From NCBI GenBank assembly GCA_019916065.1, contig CM034240.1:42915180-42979179 (forward strand): DNA of 64,000 nucleotides, given 5' to 3'. Under the pieces are notes generated by a model. The model was not told the origin of the DNA. It saw only the letters and a list, made by a program, of their open reading frames with translations, and did not search any database. The translations under genes and the position numbers were made by a program. This document shows, piece after piece, positions 26,007 through 36,254 of this stretch (the stretch's first letter is position 1; every line of letters starts with the position of its first letter). This DNA is from Vitellaria paradoxa. Lineage: Eukaryota; Streptophyta; Magnoliopsida; Ericales; Sapotaceae.

Positions 26007-26264
26007 ATCAAGAGATTAACAGTTATTTGAACTACAGAATTTTTTTTTTTTTTTAATTTGGTGTTTTCTGTACATGTTTGGCTTTGACTAAATTCTAGGA
26101 TGCCAATATGGTATGACATAAAACTGGCATTTGTGGCGTGGCTGGTTCTGCCTCAGTTCAAGGGGGCAGCTTTCATATACGAGAGGTTCGTTAGAGAGAA
26201 AATCAGGAAACATGGAATAATAGATCGGCTCCAAAAGTCTCCTAATGGCAAGGCCAAGAAGTAA
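25515..26264 (+). CDS. HVA22: HVA22-like protein (TB2/DP1/HVA22 family), four exons, intact
   Basis: An ER membrane-shaping protein of the TB2/DP1/REEP-like family, known in plants as an ABA- and stress-induced protein that restrains vesicle traffic. Exons 25515-25561, 25661-25687 (a 27-base micro-exon), 25806-25928 and 26099-26264 join to 120 residues with GT-AG borders. Family motifs are all present: LYPLYASVMAIES, DDEQWLAYWILYSFLTL, LEWMPIWYDIKLAF and WLVLPQFKGAAFIYE. The hydrophobic stretches form the hairpin membrane anchors. The short N-terminus (MGRLWTLITSIHSLAGP) and charged C-terminus ending GKAKK resemble the HVA22d/e subgroup. No frame break was seen. Intron 3 holds a long TACA/TA microsatellite. 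Family assignment is very firm; the subgroup letter is inferred from memory of the family. Confidence 0.95.
25945..26006. repeat. (TACA)n/(TA)n compound microsatellite in HVA22 intron 3
   Basis: About ten TACA units followed by roughly a dozen TA units. It is intronic and likely length-polymorphic. Confidence 0.9.
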
Positions 26265-27738
26265 TTCTTGGACTTAATGAACTCATCACTCCCCTAGCAG
26301 AGAGAGAGAGAGCAGCAGGAGGCTCCTTGAAGAATAACGCAAGAGAGATTTCCCTCGACTTTCTCGTTAGGGCTTGTTTGGATCTCCTTTGTTTCTAATC
26401 ACAGACTTTGGCTTTCCTTCCCTTTCATTGCCACGTTGTACTAAGTTCAATTTGTAACGATTGTGCTGATATTCTTATCCTTGTACAAGTATGCAAGACT
26501 CAAATGGCTAATTTGGAAACTTTAGTTGTACTCAATATACTAATTGGAATATATGGTTATTGAGATCGGTGTCTTCATTACCATCTTCAATGTACAGCAC
26601 AGTATGTTTTCCCTTTCTAATTCTTTTCTTTTTTTTTTTTTTTTTTTTTTTTGTAAGATTTATAACAAGACAAATTAAAAGTTTGCTGGTCATTATTGAG
26701 ATGCTGAACTGATCTGTAATAATTAATGAATCTCAAACATAGATTAATTCCACATCTAAATTGAATCTTGCAGCTTTGCAAACTCAAAATGGTTTAATTT
26801 TCCTAATGTTTGGAGAGCTAGGAGATGGATCTGCTCATGGAGTGTGACATCGTATTCTCTTTTGAAATAAAGGCAAGTATTTTAAAGAAATTACACGGCG
26901 CGGAAAAGTGTTCAACGGGTGTAGTTTATCACTGTCATTAGTCTACAAAGTGAGCAACTCTCAATCATGTTGTGTTACATTTCATACTATAGGTTAAGGT
27001 TTTATTACTGTTAATAGGTGGCTCTGCAATTTTTTATAGGTACAGGCTAAATATGTTATATTATTAATATTATTATTAATACTTGCCAAAAACAATGTTA
27101 TATTATTAATGAAACAATTAAATTTCATTTTTGGTGGAATATTTAAATTTTAAATTTAACCAATTAGAAATTTAAAATTTTAAAAATATATAATTAAATA
27201 TTACTCATTACGTGAATTGATGACGTCAAAAATTACGGTACTGTTTGAAAGTTTAAATTTTAATAATTTTTAGTATTTTTTTTGTCAAAAGTTGCTAATT
27301 ACAATCTTTGATACGTTTGGTGAAATAAGTAACAATTTTCAATAATTTTTACAATTTTTTGGGTATTTAATAAAATTTTTAACAATTTTTAATAATTTTT
27401 AGCAACATTTGACAACTTTTAGTAATTTTTGACAATTTTTAGCCACGTTTGATAATTTTTGAGTTGAAAGTTAAGAACAAAAAATGATAAAAATTGATAG
27501 TTTACCAAACACTCAAGGAACAAAAATTAGTAGTTTTTTACTAAAAATTATACCTCCAAGCGGTGCCCGCATTTGCATTGATTAATAGTCGTTAGTTTCA
27601 TATTCAACAACTTTAATCCTTCAATAATAATAAATAAATAAAAAGTCAAAAAAGAAGAATAAATTATTAAAAAAAAAAAAGAACTGAAAGGGCTGGGGAT
27701 AAAGGCTAGAAAAATCTTGCTTCTGACTCTTCCTCTCT

Positions 27739-27774
<36 letters not shown>

Positions 27775-28090
27775 ATTTTAATTTATTCTCTCTCATTTAC
27801 TTTTAATCTGGATCATGACATCCTTCTTAGGTAAAAGTATGTGCATATATAGAGAGCAATATATATATATATATATAATGGTTTGCTTTTGGGAATTTGC
27901 TTGTCCATTTAATCTGTATTTTGAGCAACACATGTTCATTAATTACCACGAGCTCGCAAAAAAATATAGGCTTTTTTCTTTTTTTCTTTTCTTTTTTTTT
28001 TTTTTCAGAACTGGGTTAGGGTTTATGTATTAAGTTTATTTTTTACTATTGAAGTGGGATTTTTCATATTACATTTATATATATATATAC
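26265..28090. other. HVA22 3' region and intergenic DNA
   Basis: The first 300 bases are probably 3' untranslated sequence. From 27238 to 27560 there is a repeat rich in AATTTTTAGTAATTTTTGACA words; its reverse complement type recurs at about 55460-55790. No gene seen. Confidence 0.5.
27742..27771. repeat. (TG)15 microsatellite
   Basis: Uninterrupted TG dinucleotide run in the intergenic region downstream of HVA22. Confidence 0.9.
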
Positions 28091-28793
28091 TGTGAAAGAT
28101 CGAAATGTGGTTGGACATTCTGATCGTGTGGAAATAATGTTATACGTCGTCAATGGCAGAGATTCACCAGAGATGGACTAGGTGAGAGTTAGGGCAAACT
28201 AGAGCAATAGAGAGAGAATGTGATTGCAAGTTTTGGGTCCAACAGAGGGTAAGGGAATTAAGTTTGTGTGTCTCTGGAGTGTCGTGGATGAGTATATTTA
28301 TAAGAAAACAAGTCAAGACAAAGGAATTGGCTTACACGGGTCAAGGACAATAGTCCTTTGGTCATGTAACTTATTTTGCAAGATCTAGTACGTTGGCAGG
28401 CAAGAATACTCCGACCAAATGGTGGTAGCACTCTTGCTTGATCGGCTGGTACAAAGGTCGTGACCATACAGGTACGGGACGGTTATGAGATGGAGGATAA
28501 ATTTTGTCATGTAATGATTTTCTCTCTCCTTGGGCTAGTCGATGATATATCGAAGAGATCCCCCAACTCTAGTCACCAAACCGCTCATTCCTAATGATCC
28601 CGCTGGTAAGTGTGTACTAGTGAACCCTTTACGAATGACCCTTAAACCTCACTCCTAGTCTTTGGGTTAAGTGTCTGAGGTTTGAGATACCCCCGATCTC
28701 AAATGCCCTTAGTGAAGATGGCACGACCGGTGCATATGATGCGACAGATAGGTGGCACCATCTTACATAGTGAAGAATGGCTGGACACCTACA
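28091..28793 (-). mobile_element. Probable solo LTR
   Basis: Read on the minus strand it begins TGTAGGTGTCCAGCC and ends GATCTTTCACA, so it has TG...CA borders. It carries a TATAAATATACTC promoter-like box at about 28302, followed by a leader-like stretch. About 700 bp, GC-richer than its flanks, and bounded by (AT)n tracts on both sides. No matching 5-bp duplication is clear, and no internal retroelement domain is present. Confidence 0.45.
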
Positions 28794-28795
28794 TG

Positions 28796-28831
<36 letters not shown>

Positions 28832-29472
28832 GCATGATATTTTTTTTTTTTCGTTTGAATCATCACACACATTTGGTCGGCTTGGAACTTAAAATAAATT
28901 CCAAGGACGGGCTTCAAAATTTCCGGACCAGGTTGGATTTGGGCAAAGCAAATAAACCAAATATAAGGGCCTAGTCCGAGTCTAATTTCAATTATACAAT
29001 ATCTATAATTTATGCCCAATTGTTTTTCCTTTAAAGCTTCTACATTTTTATGTTAAGCTAAGTTGGCTTGCTTCTAACCAATCTAAACACGAATGACTCC
29101 AGAAATATACACTAGGGAAAAAGCAGGATTGATGAAGACATGGTATCTAATTAATACTTTCACCCACTCAAACTCAACAATAATTTTCAAACTATATGTA
29201 TAATATCCTCCTCCTTTTTCCCCCAGACAATTTAGGCTGTTTTCCTTCTCTTTTAATTAAAGTATGACACTTTGCTAGCTGTACAGCTGCCTACACGAAT
29301 ATACTAACAATAACAATAACATGTACTTACAGCACTCTATCAATTTAAGTAAATTTTAAAATTCTATTGAGGGACAATTAATAACTTAACATGTTTATAT
29401 ATACACATCCTAAAATAGTGGATAATTTTGGAATTTGTTATTTGTAATACTTGATGACTTGAATTCCACAGT

Positions 29473-30319
29473 GGGCCATACAGTGAACAACGCTGGGATT
29501 GCCCGGGTCTGGATGTTTGAAGATTCCATCAATTTTGATAGTCTTGCTCCAATTATGGAACGTAATTGTCCTTTAAAGTTCAAGATTCTTTTTTTTTTTT
29601 TTTAATTCTGCATGATAATAACTAATCAAAAAAAGACTGCATATAAATTGTGGGTGGGTAAGATCCAAAAAAATCATAGGGTAAATTACTGACACGATGT
29701 GGTTGGTGGGTTCTGTGCAGAACATAAACTTCTGGGGTTCGGTTTAATGCACGCGTTTTGCACTTCCCGGACCTGAGAAAGAGCAAAGGGAAGATCGCAG
29801 TGATTGCTTCCTCTGCTCGATGGTTCCCGACTCCGAGATTAACCATCTATAGTGTAAGTAACAAATTGGTTTTCTGTAATTATTTATTTTTATTGGGAAC
29901 GTGTGTGAAAGTTGAGTCTCACATCAGACAAATAAAAAAAAAAATTGGACTTTAATATACAATTGGATAGCTCACTACTTACAAAAACTTACCTTCCTAA
30001 GTGGATATGAATCATTTAATGTATATTGAGTTCATATAATGTGACGTGAATTTCGTGAATACTTTTCAATGAATTGAGTCTACGTGCATGAAAGAAAATC
30101 TCAGACGGATTAGACTACAAACAATTTTCTTTCACTAAGTTATTAATTCAAACAAAAGCCTATATGGTCTCTTGTGGGTGTCGCTCATGCAGGCAAGCAA
30201 AGGAGCCCTCATAAGCTTCCACGAGGCACTCAGAATCGAACTCGGGTCGGATGTTGGAATAACCATTGTCACACCTGGGGTCATTGATTCAGAAATGACG
30301 CGCGAAATCAAACCCAAGG
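29473..30319 (+). pseudogene. Remnant of a steroleosin / 11-beta-HSD-like dehydrogenase (upstream copy)
   Basis: Three exon remnants of a short-chain dehydrogenase line up with exons 3, 4 and 5 of the copy at 32.6-35.5 kb. The first (about 29473-29556) reads VNNAGIARVWMFEDS. The second (29721-29853) reads NINFWGSV, then KSKGKIAVIASSARW and TIYS. The third (30193-30318) reads ASKGALISFHEALRIELGSD and ITIVTPGVIDSEMT. The catalytic pattern Y-S-A-S-K survives across the exon 4/5 junction. Damage: exons 1, 2 and 6 are not found nearby; four extra bases sit at the exon 3 donor; the Tyr after WGSV is a TAA stop (29745-29747); and one extra base follows at about 29767, making this exon 133 rather than 132 long. 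A tandem-duplicate relic; not translatable as a dehydrogenase. Confidence 0.85.
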
Positions 30320-32600
30320 TTACGCCTTTGGTTTAATTTAATTTATCAATTATTTTAAAGACACGTATAATATTACGATAATTAAATACATTGAATCGTT
30401 ACAAATAATCTTAATGTCTTCTTGATAAATATAATGATTATTTATACACAGATAGTATGGTCACGTCACATTCAAAAGGAAAAAATTAATAAAAAATTAT
30501 GTGCTTAATATTATTTTATACAAAATATATTTATAATTATTTAAATTTTTTTAGTGGATATTCAAGCAATGCTTTTAGCCTCGTATATGTTTTTGTAAAA
30601 CTAATGCTCCCACTTTTGCTATTGCTCTCACTTCATTTTTTTCTAATTATGTGACGTAAGTTGTGCCAGAATATTTAATTTATCTTTCTGATCCGACACA
30701 TTAGAATATTCTAAACCTCTATGTGTCGAGTCGTATCATGCCATCCCATTTTATAAAATAATTTTAAATATTTTATTTTTTAATTTTAATTAAAAGATAT
30801 AAATTATAGGCCTTTATGCTTTTATTAACAAGGTAAGTTAGCAAAATAAGTCTATTAACTACAAGCTAAATTAAACTGTCCTTGTTAAAAAAAAAAAATA
30901 GTGGGGCTTAACGGACCGTGTAGACATTTTCTTTTAATTGGCGGGCGGTGCTGGTACGCCCCTTTTGGGCCAGCTCAAGCATTCTTTAAGCGTGCACCTC
31001 TAATAGATATTTTATTATTACAACTGTCCAACTGTACATAAGATGTGTTTGGAACTCAATTTTTTTCAAAAAAAAAATTTTACAAATCTTTACTAAACTT
31101 TTCTTACCTTGCATTACGTAAATCTCTATAAAAATCTCCACATTTTATCCAATGACTCATAGGGTATGTTTAATTGGAGGAATTAGATGATAAAGTATAA
31201 GTAATACTATAAGATAATATATGAAATTAGATATAATATGAGATTAATTTTTTATGTGAAATTATTTTTTTAAAATTTAGTTGATAAAATATGATTTGAC
31301 ATGAAATGTAACAAGAAATAATTTTGAATCTTTAGATTTTAGGAGAAAGCAAATTCGAGGTTGAGGTATAAATAATACCACACTCCTATGGGATGATTCA
31401 TATCCCATTTTGGGAGATCAACAGTCCAAAAGAATTGCCCATCCACTCTCTTTTTGTTATTATCAAACACTGAATTTGTAAATCCCACGCGATTAATAAT
31501 CCAATCCCTTTCCTAAATACCCCAGACAAACACTGTCATAGTAACCTATTTTTGGTCTACAAGGGCAGTGACTAATATTGGTATAAATGATAACACTGGT
31601 TTGAGAAGTGTTTGTTGATCTCTCAATTTCACATCCATTTGCCACATGTGACTCTATTCACAACTTACCAACCAACTACCATGTTTGGCTAAATTACATT
31701 TAGCTCTCCTAAATGTTTGATTATTTTTAATTTTTAATATTTTTACACTCACACCCTTTATTTTAAAAGTAATTTTAACAACAGAATTTTCTACCCGTCT
31801 AGTGGGTCAAAGACCACATGAAATATCCCTTTTTATCTCTTTGAATCGTATAAAATGCCAAAGACTTTCAAATGTTATTGGAAACAAAAAAAAATCATAC
31901 CTTCTCAAATTATAACCTTCTTCCATCTCTAAAATTGAAGCTAATATTTAAAAATTAAAAACAAGGAAATAAGGCATAAAAATATTATAAATTATTCTCA
32001 TTACATATTGTTTTCGTCTTAACTTTTGAAATTTTCAATGACATTTTAAACATTTTATATAGTTTAAAAGGATTAAATAAACATACTAATTTAATGTTTT
32101 CATGTAACCTACTTTAAACTTACGTTTATACTAATAAAAAAATATTTCAAATATGTTTACACTAAAATAACATTAAACATAAATATACAATTAAAATTTA
32201 CCAGATGCGAATATATATTCAATCGCATTATTTTGTACATAAATTTTATACAAAATTTTTATATGTACTTGAATTTTGCATCAACGTTTAAATTTTTTTT
32301 TTTTTTAGCTATAATTTTTAAGTATACTAATCACATTCATAAAAAAAAAAAATACCTGAAAAAAGTTGGAAAAAAAAAGATAATTTTTCATTAAAAAAGT
32401 CATATAGCACAAAAATAAGCTTAAAATACTTACCCAAAAAATAATAATAATAATAATAAGCTTAAAAAAAAACAAACAAAAACCGGTTCTTTGTATCCAA
32501 ACTCATTGTAAGAGTACAACCTACGTGTCACGTCCTCTTTGCAAGATTGTTAGCTGCCACCGCCTTCACCATCCTCCTTTGCCCTGGACTATACTACTAA

Positions 32601-32603
<3 letters not shown>
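30320..32603. other. Region between the two HSD-like copies
   Basis: No trace of the missing last exon of the upstream copy was recognised. Apart from the small TIR repeat at 31.2 kb it is AT-rich and non-coding. Confidence 0.6.
31161..31537. repeat. TIR repeat pair member (related to 45.5 kb)
   Basis: Opens GGGTATGTTTAATTGGAGG and closes TACCCCAGACAAACACTG. Its AGATGATAAAGTATAAGTAATACTATA core matches the reverse complement of the block at 45472-45857, so the two are opposite-orientation copies of one small repeat. Confidence 0.5.

Positions 32604-32636
<33 letters not shown>
32604..32636. repeat. (CT)n tract just upstream of the HSD-like start codon
   Basis: An almost pure CT run ends five bases before ATG 32641. 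CT-rich leaders are common in plant 5' untranslated regions, so this probably marks the former leader. Confidence 0.85.
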
Positions 32637-32639
<3 letters not shown>

Positions 32640-32889
32640 AATGGACTTGCTTCATAAACTCATGAACATATTTGCACCTCCTATAGCCATCACCGGGCTT
32701 TTCTGCTTCCTACCTTCCTATTTGTTTTCCAAGTTTCTCATCTCTATCCTGAGTGTGATTTTCAGCTAAAACGTGGCCGGAAAGGTAGTACTCATCACCG
32801 GAGCCTCTTCAGGAATCGGTGAGGTATGTACCTACCAAATAACAAATTTAACTTTCCCCTAAACCCATACAAAATTATTGGGTTATTTA

Positions 32890-33214
32890 GGCATTATTTG
32901 GTTTGTATTTCTACCTTTCGTTTTTTATTTTTTTTTTCAATTTTATGTTTCATATGTTTTATGTTATGAGAATTTAAATAAAAAAAAATGCATCTAATTT
33001 AACATTTTCTATTTTTCATATTTTAAAATTTTTTTTATTTTGAGTTAAAAACAATCAAAATAATTTTAATTTTTATTATTTTTCATTTCATATGCAAACT
33101 TACTTTCTGTTTTCTAAAACAAATTTTAAAAACACAAATGATCAAACATATTTTAAGCTATATTTCTTATTTTCAAAATTGCAAAATGAAAATGGATTCA
33201 AAACAAATGGCACC
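32890..33214. mobile_element. Tourist-like MITE 1 of a tandem pair (HSD-like intron 1)
   Basis: Begins GGCATTATTTGGTTTG and ends AACAAATGGCACC. It is flanked by TTA at 32887-32889 and 33215-33217. The interior is AT-rich and non-coding. It shares family sequence with 33218-33539 and 48147-48455. Confidence 0.75.
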
Positions 33215-33217
33215 TTA

Positions 33218-33539
33218 GGTGGCATTTAGTTTATTTTTTTATTTTTATTTTATGTTCTAAAAATCTCACAATAAAAAAACAAAAAATGCTATATTTTCAT
33301 TATTTTCAAATTTTCTTTATTTTTGATTAAAAACGCTCAAAATGAATTTTTGTCATTTTTCATTTTATGTGCAAGCTCATTTTCTGTTTTCTAAAATAAC
33401 TTTTGAAAATACAAGTGACCAAATACGTTTTTGAGTTTTTTTCTTATTTTCAACAGCGTAAAATGAAAAATGAGTTCAACACAAAAAATAAAAAACAGAA
33501 ACAGAAAAAAAAAATAAAAAAAATAAACCAAACGAGCCC
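33218..33539. mobile_element. Tourist-like MITE 2 of the tandem pair
   Basis: Begins GGTGGCATTTAGTTTATTT and ends AATAAACCAAACGAGCCC. TTA lies on both sides (33215-33217, shared with the neighbouring MITE, and 33540-33542). Same family as MITE 1; three TTA copies frame the two elements. Confidence 0.78.
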
Positions 33540-35552
33540 TTAACTTTTTCTAATTCTATTTTCTGGTACTGAAGCATCTGGCTTATGAGTACGCTAGGAG
33601 AGGCGCTTATCTAGCTCTCGCAGCAAGAAAGAACAGTCTCCGCGAAGTTGCCGATAGAGCCCTTCTGCTTGGCTCTCCACGTGTTATAGTTGTCCCTTCA
33701 GATGTTTCCAAGGTTGAGGATTGCAAGAGGTTAATCAATGAAACTTTACACCATTTTGGGCAGTGTAAGAAGCTAAGACGAACCATTACCTTCTAAAAGA
33801 AATCTCTAGGACTCTTTCGTAACGTTTTTGTTTCTTATGACAGTGGATCATCTGGTGAATAATGCTGGAGTCGCATCAGTCCCCATGTTCGAAGAAGTCG
33901 CTGATATCACTAAATTCATCCCAGTAATGGTAATAAACTCTTCGATATGATCCCCTTGATATGAATAGTTTATCGCTCTGGGCATGGATATTCTTATTAC
34001 AATTCAAATCTAGCTTAGTAACCTCTCAATCAAACAAACTAAAAAGCTCCTGGAAGAGGAATTGTGCAATTTCAACCATCTATAAAATAAGCAAGATTCT
34101 ACATGCATTCGCAACAGTGCATAACACAGCTTTTTAGTAGGAAAATATACTGAGACAATTTGAAACTTGGAATATAATAGATGAATTTTCATATGATGAT
34201 CTTTTATTTTCTATTGATCTCGTGTAGATTGATATTAAGTACTAATAGAATTTGAAATTGCTACGAATTCGCAGGACATAAACTTTTGGGGTTCAGTTTA
34301 TACAACCCATTTTGCAGTTCCACACCTGAGGAAGAGCAAAGGCAAGATTATAGCAATTGCTTCATCAGCTGGATGGCTGCAAGTACCAAGATTGAGCTTC
34401 TACCGTGTAAGAAATTCATTTACATACTGCTTGCTCAAAATCTCATAATCTCTTTATGCTTGATTGAATTCAACAATTTTATATTGCTTACAGGCAAGCA
34501 AAGCAGCACTTACAAGTCTATATGAGACGTTGAAGGTTGAAGTTGGGTCAGACATTGGAGTTACAATTGTGACCCCTGGGCTGATTGAGTCAGAAATGAC
34601 GAAAGGCAAATTTTTAACCAAAGAAGGGAGGATGGAAGTTGATCAAGATATGAGAGATGTAAGTTCTTAAACTTGAATAATTGATCCCTAGTTTTGAATT
34701 ACTCCCCTTACATTCTCACTTTCAACAGCAATCAAAAACTTAAGGTCGTCTGACAAGAAATTTTTCACCCAAGGATTCCAGGGCTTGGAAATGGCTCTGT
34801 TTGGATTTGGGAGAATGACAGAACCATAACTGTAAACTGATTACTCAGGACTAGTAACTATGACTAAGTCTCTGTCCCTTTGTACTAGGGAAAATTTTAT
34901 CCCATCTATTTTGTGTGAAATAAACTCAAAGGGAACCTATTTGACCACCTCTTAAATGTGATCTAGGAATTCATACACTTTCCAATTAAAAGAACCAGGT
35001 TCACTTGTGCTATATATGTTTTTAAGTTTTTATAGACCCTTCTTTTCTTTTTCCTAGGTTATTACATTGCCTAATTGCTTTAATTAGTAAGTCTGAAATA
35101 AAATGAGACACTTCATTCTAATAGTAAGTCCAGTCAGTTTGGAACCCCCAAAAACACCAACGGGAAAAACTTCCTAATTGTAGTTTGTTTGTTTTTTTTC
35201 TCTTTTTCAATTATATAGTCCTAACATGTTCCATGTTGTTTCGAACATAATTGATATTAGGTTGAAATGAGCATAACGCCAGTCAAGACAACGGAAAGGT
35301 GTGCAAAGGCCATAGTTAACGGTGCGTGCCGTGGTGACAACTACCTCACAGAGCCATCTTGGGTTTAGAACAACATTGTTCTGGAAGGTGTTTTGTCCTG
35401 AGTTACTAGAGTGGTGTAGCCGCTGGTTTCTAACATCTGGACCAGGGGGATCAGAGAAGGATGCAGCTAGCAAGAAGATCCTGCATCTAACTGGGCTGAA
35501 GAAATACTTATATCCAGATTCTATCCTATCTCCTCAGGGCAAAGTTGATTGA

Positions 35553-36254
35553 GACTAGTAAGCTGTAATGTGAATTCTCAGCATGTAGAAAATAGCAGAA
35601 AATATTGTACTATATGTAGTTCGATGGTTTGTCAAGTCAGCATTGCTCATCATAAATAAACGCAAAGTGATATTTATAGATATCAATAACAAGTTCGAAT
35701 TACAAAGAACTCATTATGTAGCTTCCTGAGGTTAAAGGAAGAATACCTTGACAACTCTTGAGCTGTACAATCTGGTTAACTCACTTCAGCAAAGCAGAGA
35801 AAGGACATTGCTGGCTTCGTCTGTTGATCTCTAGCCTCCCTACATGGTTCTGCAGAATCTCCTTAATGAGTTGTGACTCCCCTTATATGTCATCTGCACC
35901 TGGCAAAATTGCTTGCTTTAAAATACATATGATTCCAATCAGTTTAACTGAACCTTCTACAAAAATTAACCACCTCCGTGTCCTGTGGAAAATTGAAGAT
36001 GCAACAGGTTGCAATGCCAGCTCCGACCAAAATTTTCAACATCTCCCATTGGGAGTAGTGCATTTCCAACAAACTCAATAGCTCAAAGTCACCAGCCATG
36101 GATGCAACAATATGTCCGTCGGTAGGATTCCTGTGTATTTTAAACTCCTCTTGTGAATTATAATTTAGTTATCATTCGGTGGCATGGTACACAATAGCAA
36201 TGTTATCAGCCCATTGACTTCTTAACCAAACACAAGCAGCATATGTTGATTCAA
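35553..36254. other. Convergent 3' region between HSD-like and RMI1
   Basis: About 700 bases between two converging gene ends, probably their 3' untranslated sequences. A 107-codon plus-strand ORF (35758-36081) has no feature I recognise and is not called. Confidence 0.5.

Larger units (their letters stand above)
32641..35552 (+). pseudogene. HSD1: Steroleosin / 11-beta-hydroxysteroid dehydrogenase-like gene, nearly complete, disabled
   Basis: NAD(P)-dependent short-chain dehydrogenase of the oil-body steroleosin type, which acts on sterols or brassinosteroid-like substrates at lipid droplets. Six exons: 32641-32823, 33575-33764, 33844-33929, 34275-34406, 34494-34658 and 35261-35552. Visible parts are an N-terminal hydrophobic anchor with prolines (IFAPPIAITGLFCFLP), the cofactor motif TGASSGIGE (codons 53-61), NNAG, active-site IASSAGW, and the YRASK Tyr-Lys pair (Y196, K200). 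The tail FWKVFCPELLEW to KKYLYPDS is kept. Two lesions: TAA at 32767-32769 (codon 43) where relatives have an acidic residue, and an extra G in GGG 35361-35363 that puts the last exon out of frame. Without them it would be about 348 codons, the family length. Intron 1 carries two MITEs. Either a young pseudogene or an allele; the symbol refers to the family. Confidence 0.85.

Noticed and set aside
25895..26119. Minus-strand ORF with Tyr-Val-Cys-Met repeats
   Set aside because: It reads the TACA/TA microsatellite in an HVA22 intron.
32761..32823. An alternative acceptor (ATTTTCAG at 32766) that would remove the codon-43 stop
   Set aside because: Splicing there would leave the TAA as the first codon downstream and would lose the anchor; no suitable upstream donor was seen.
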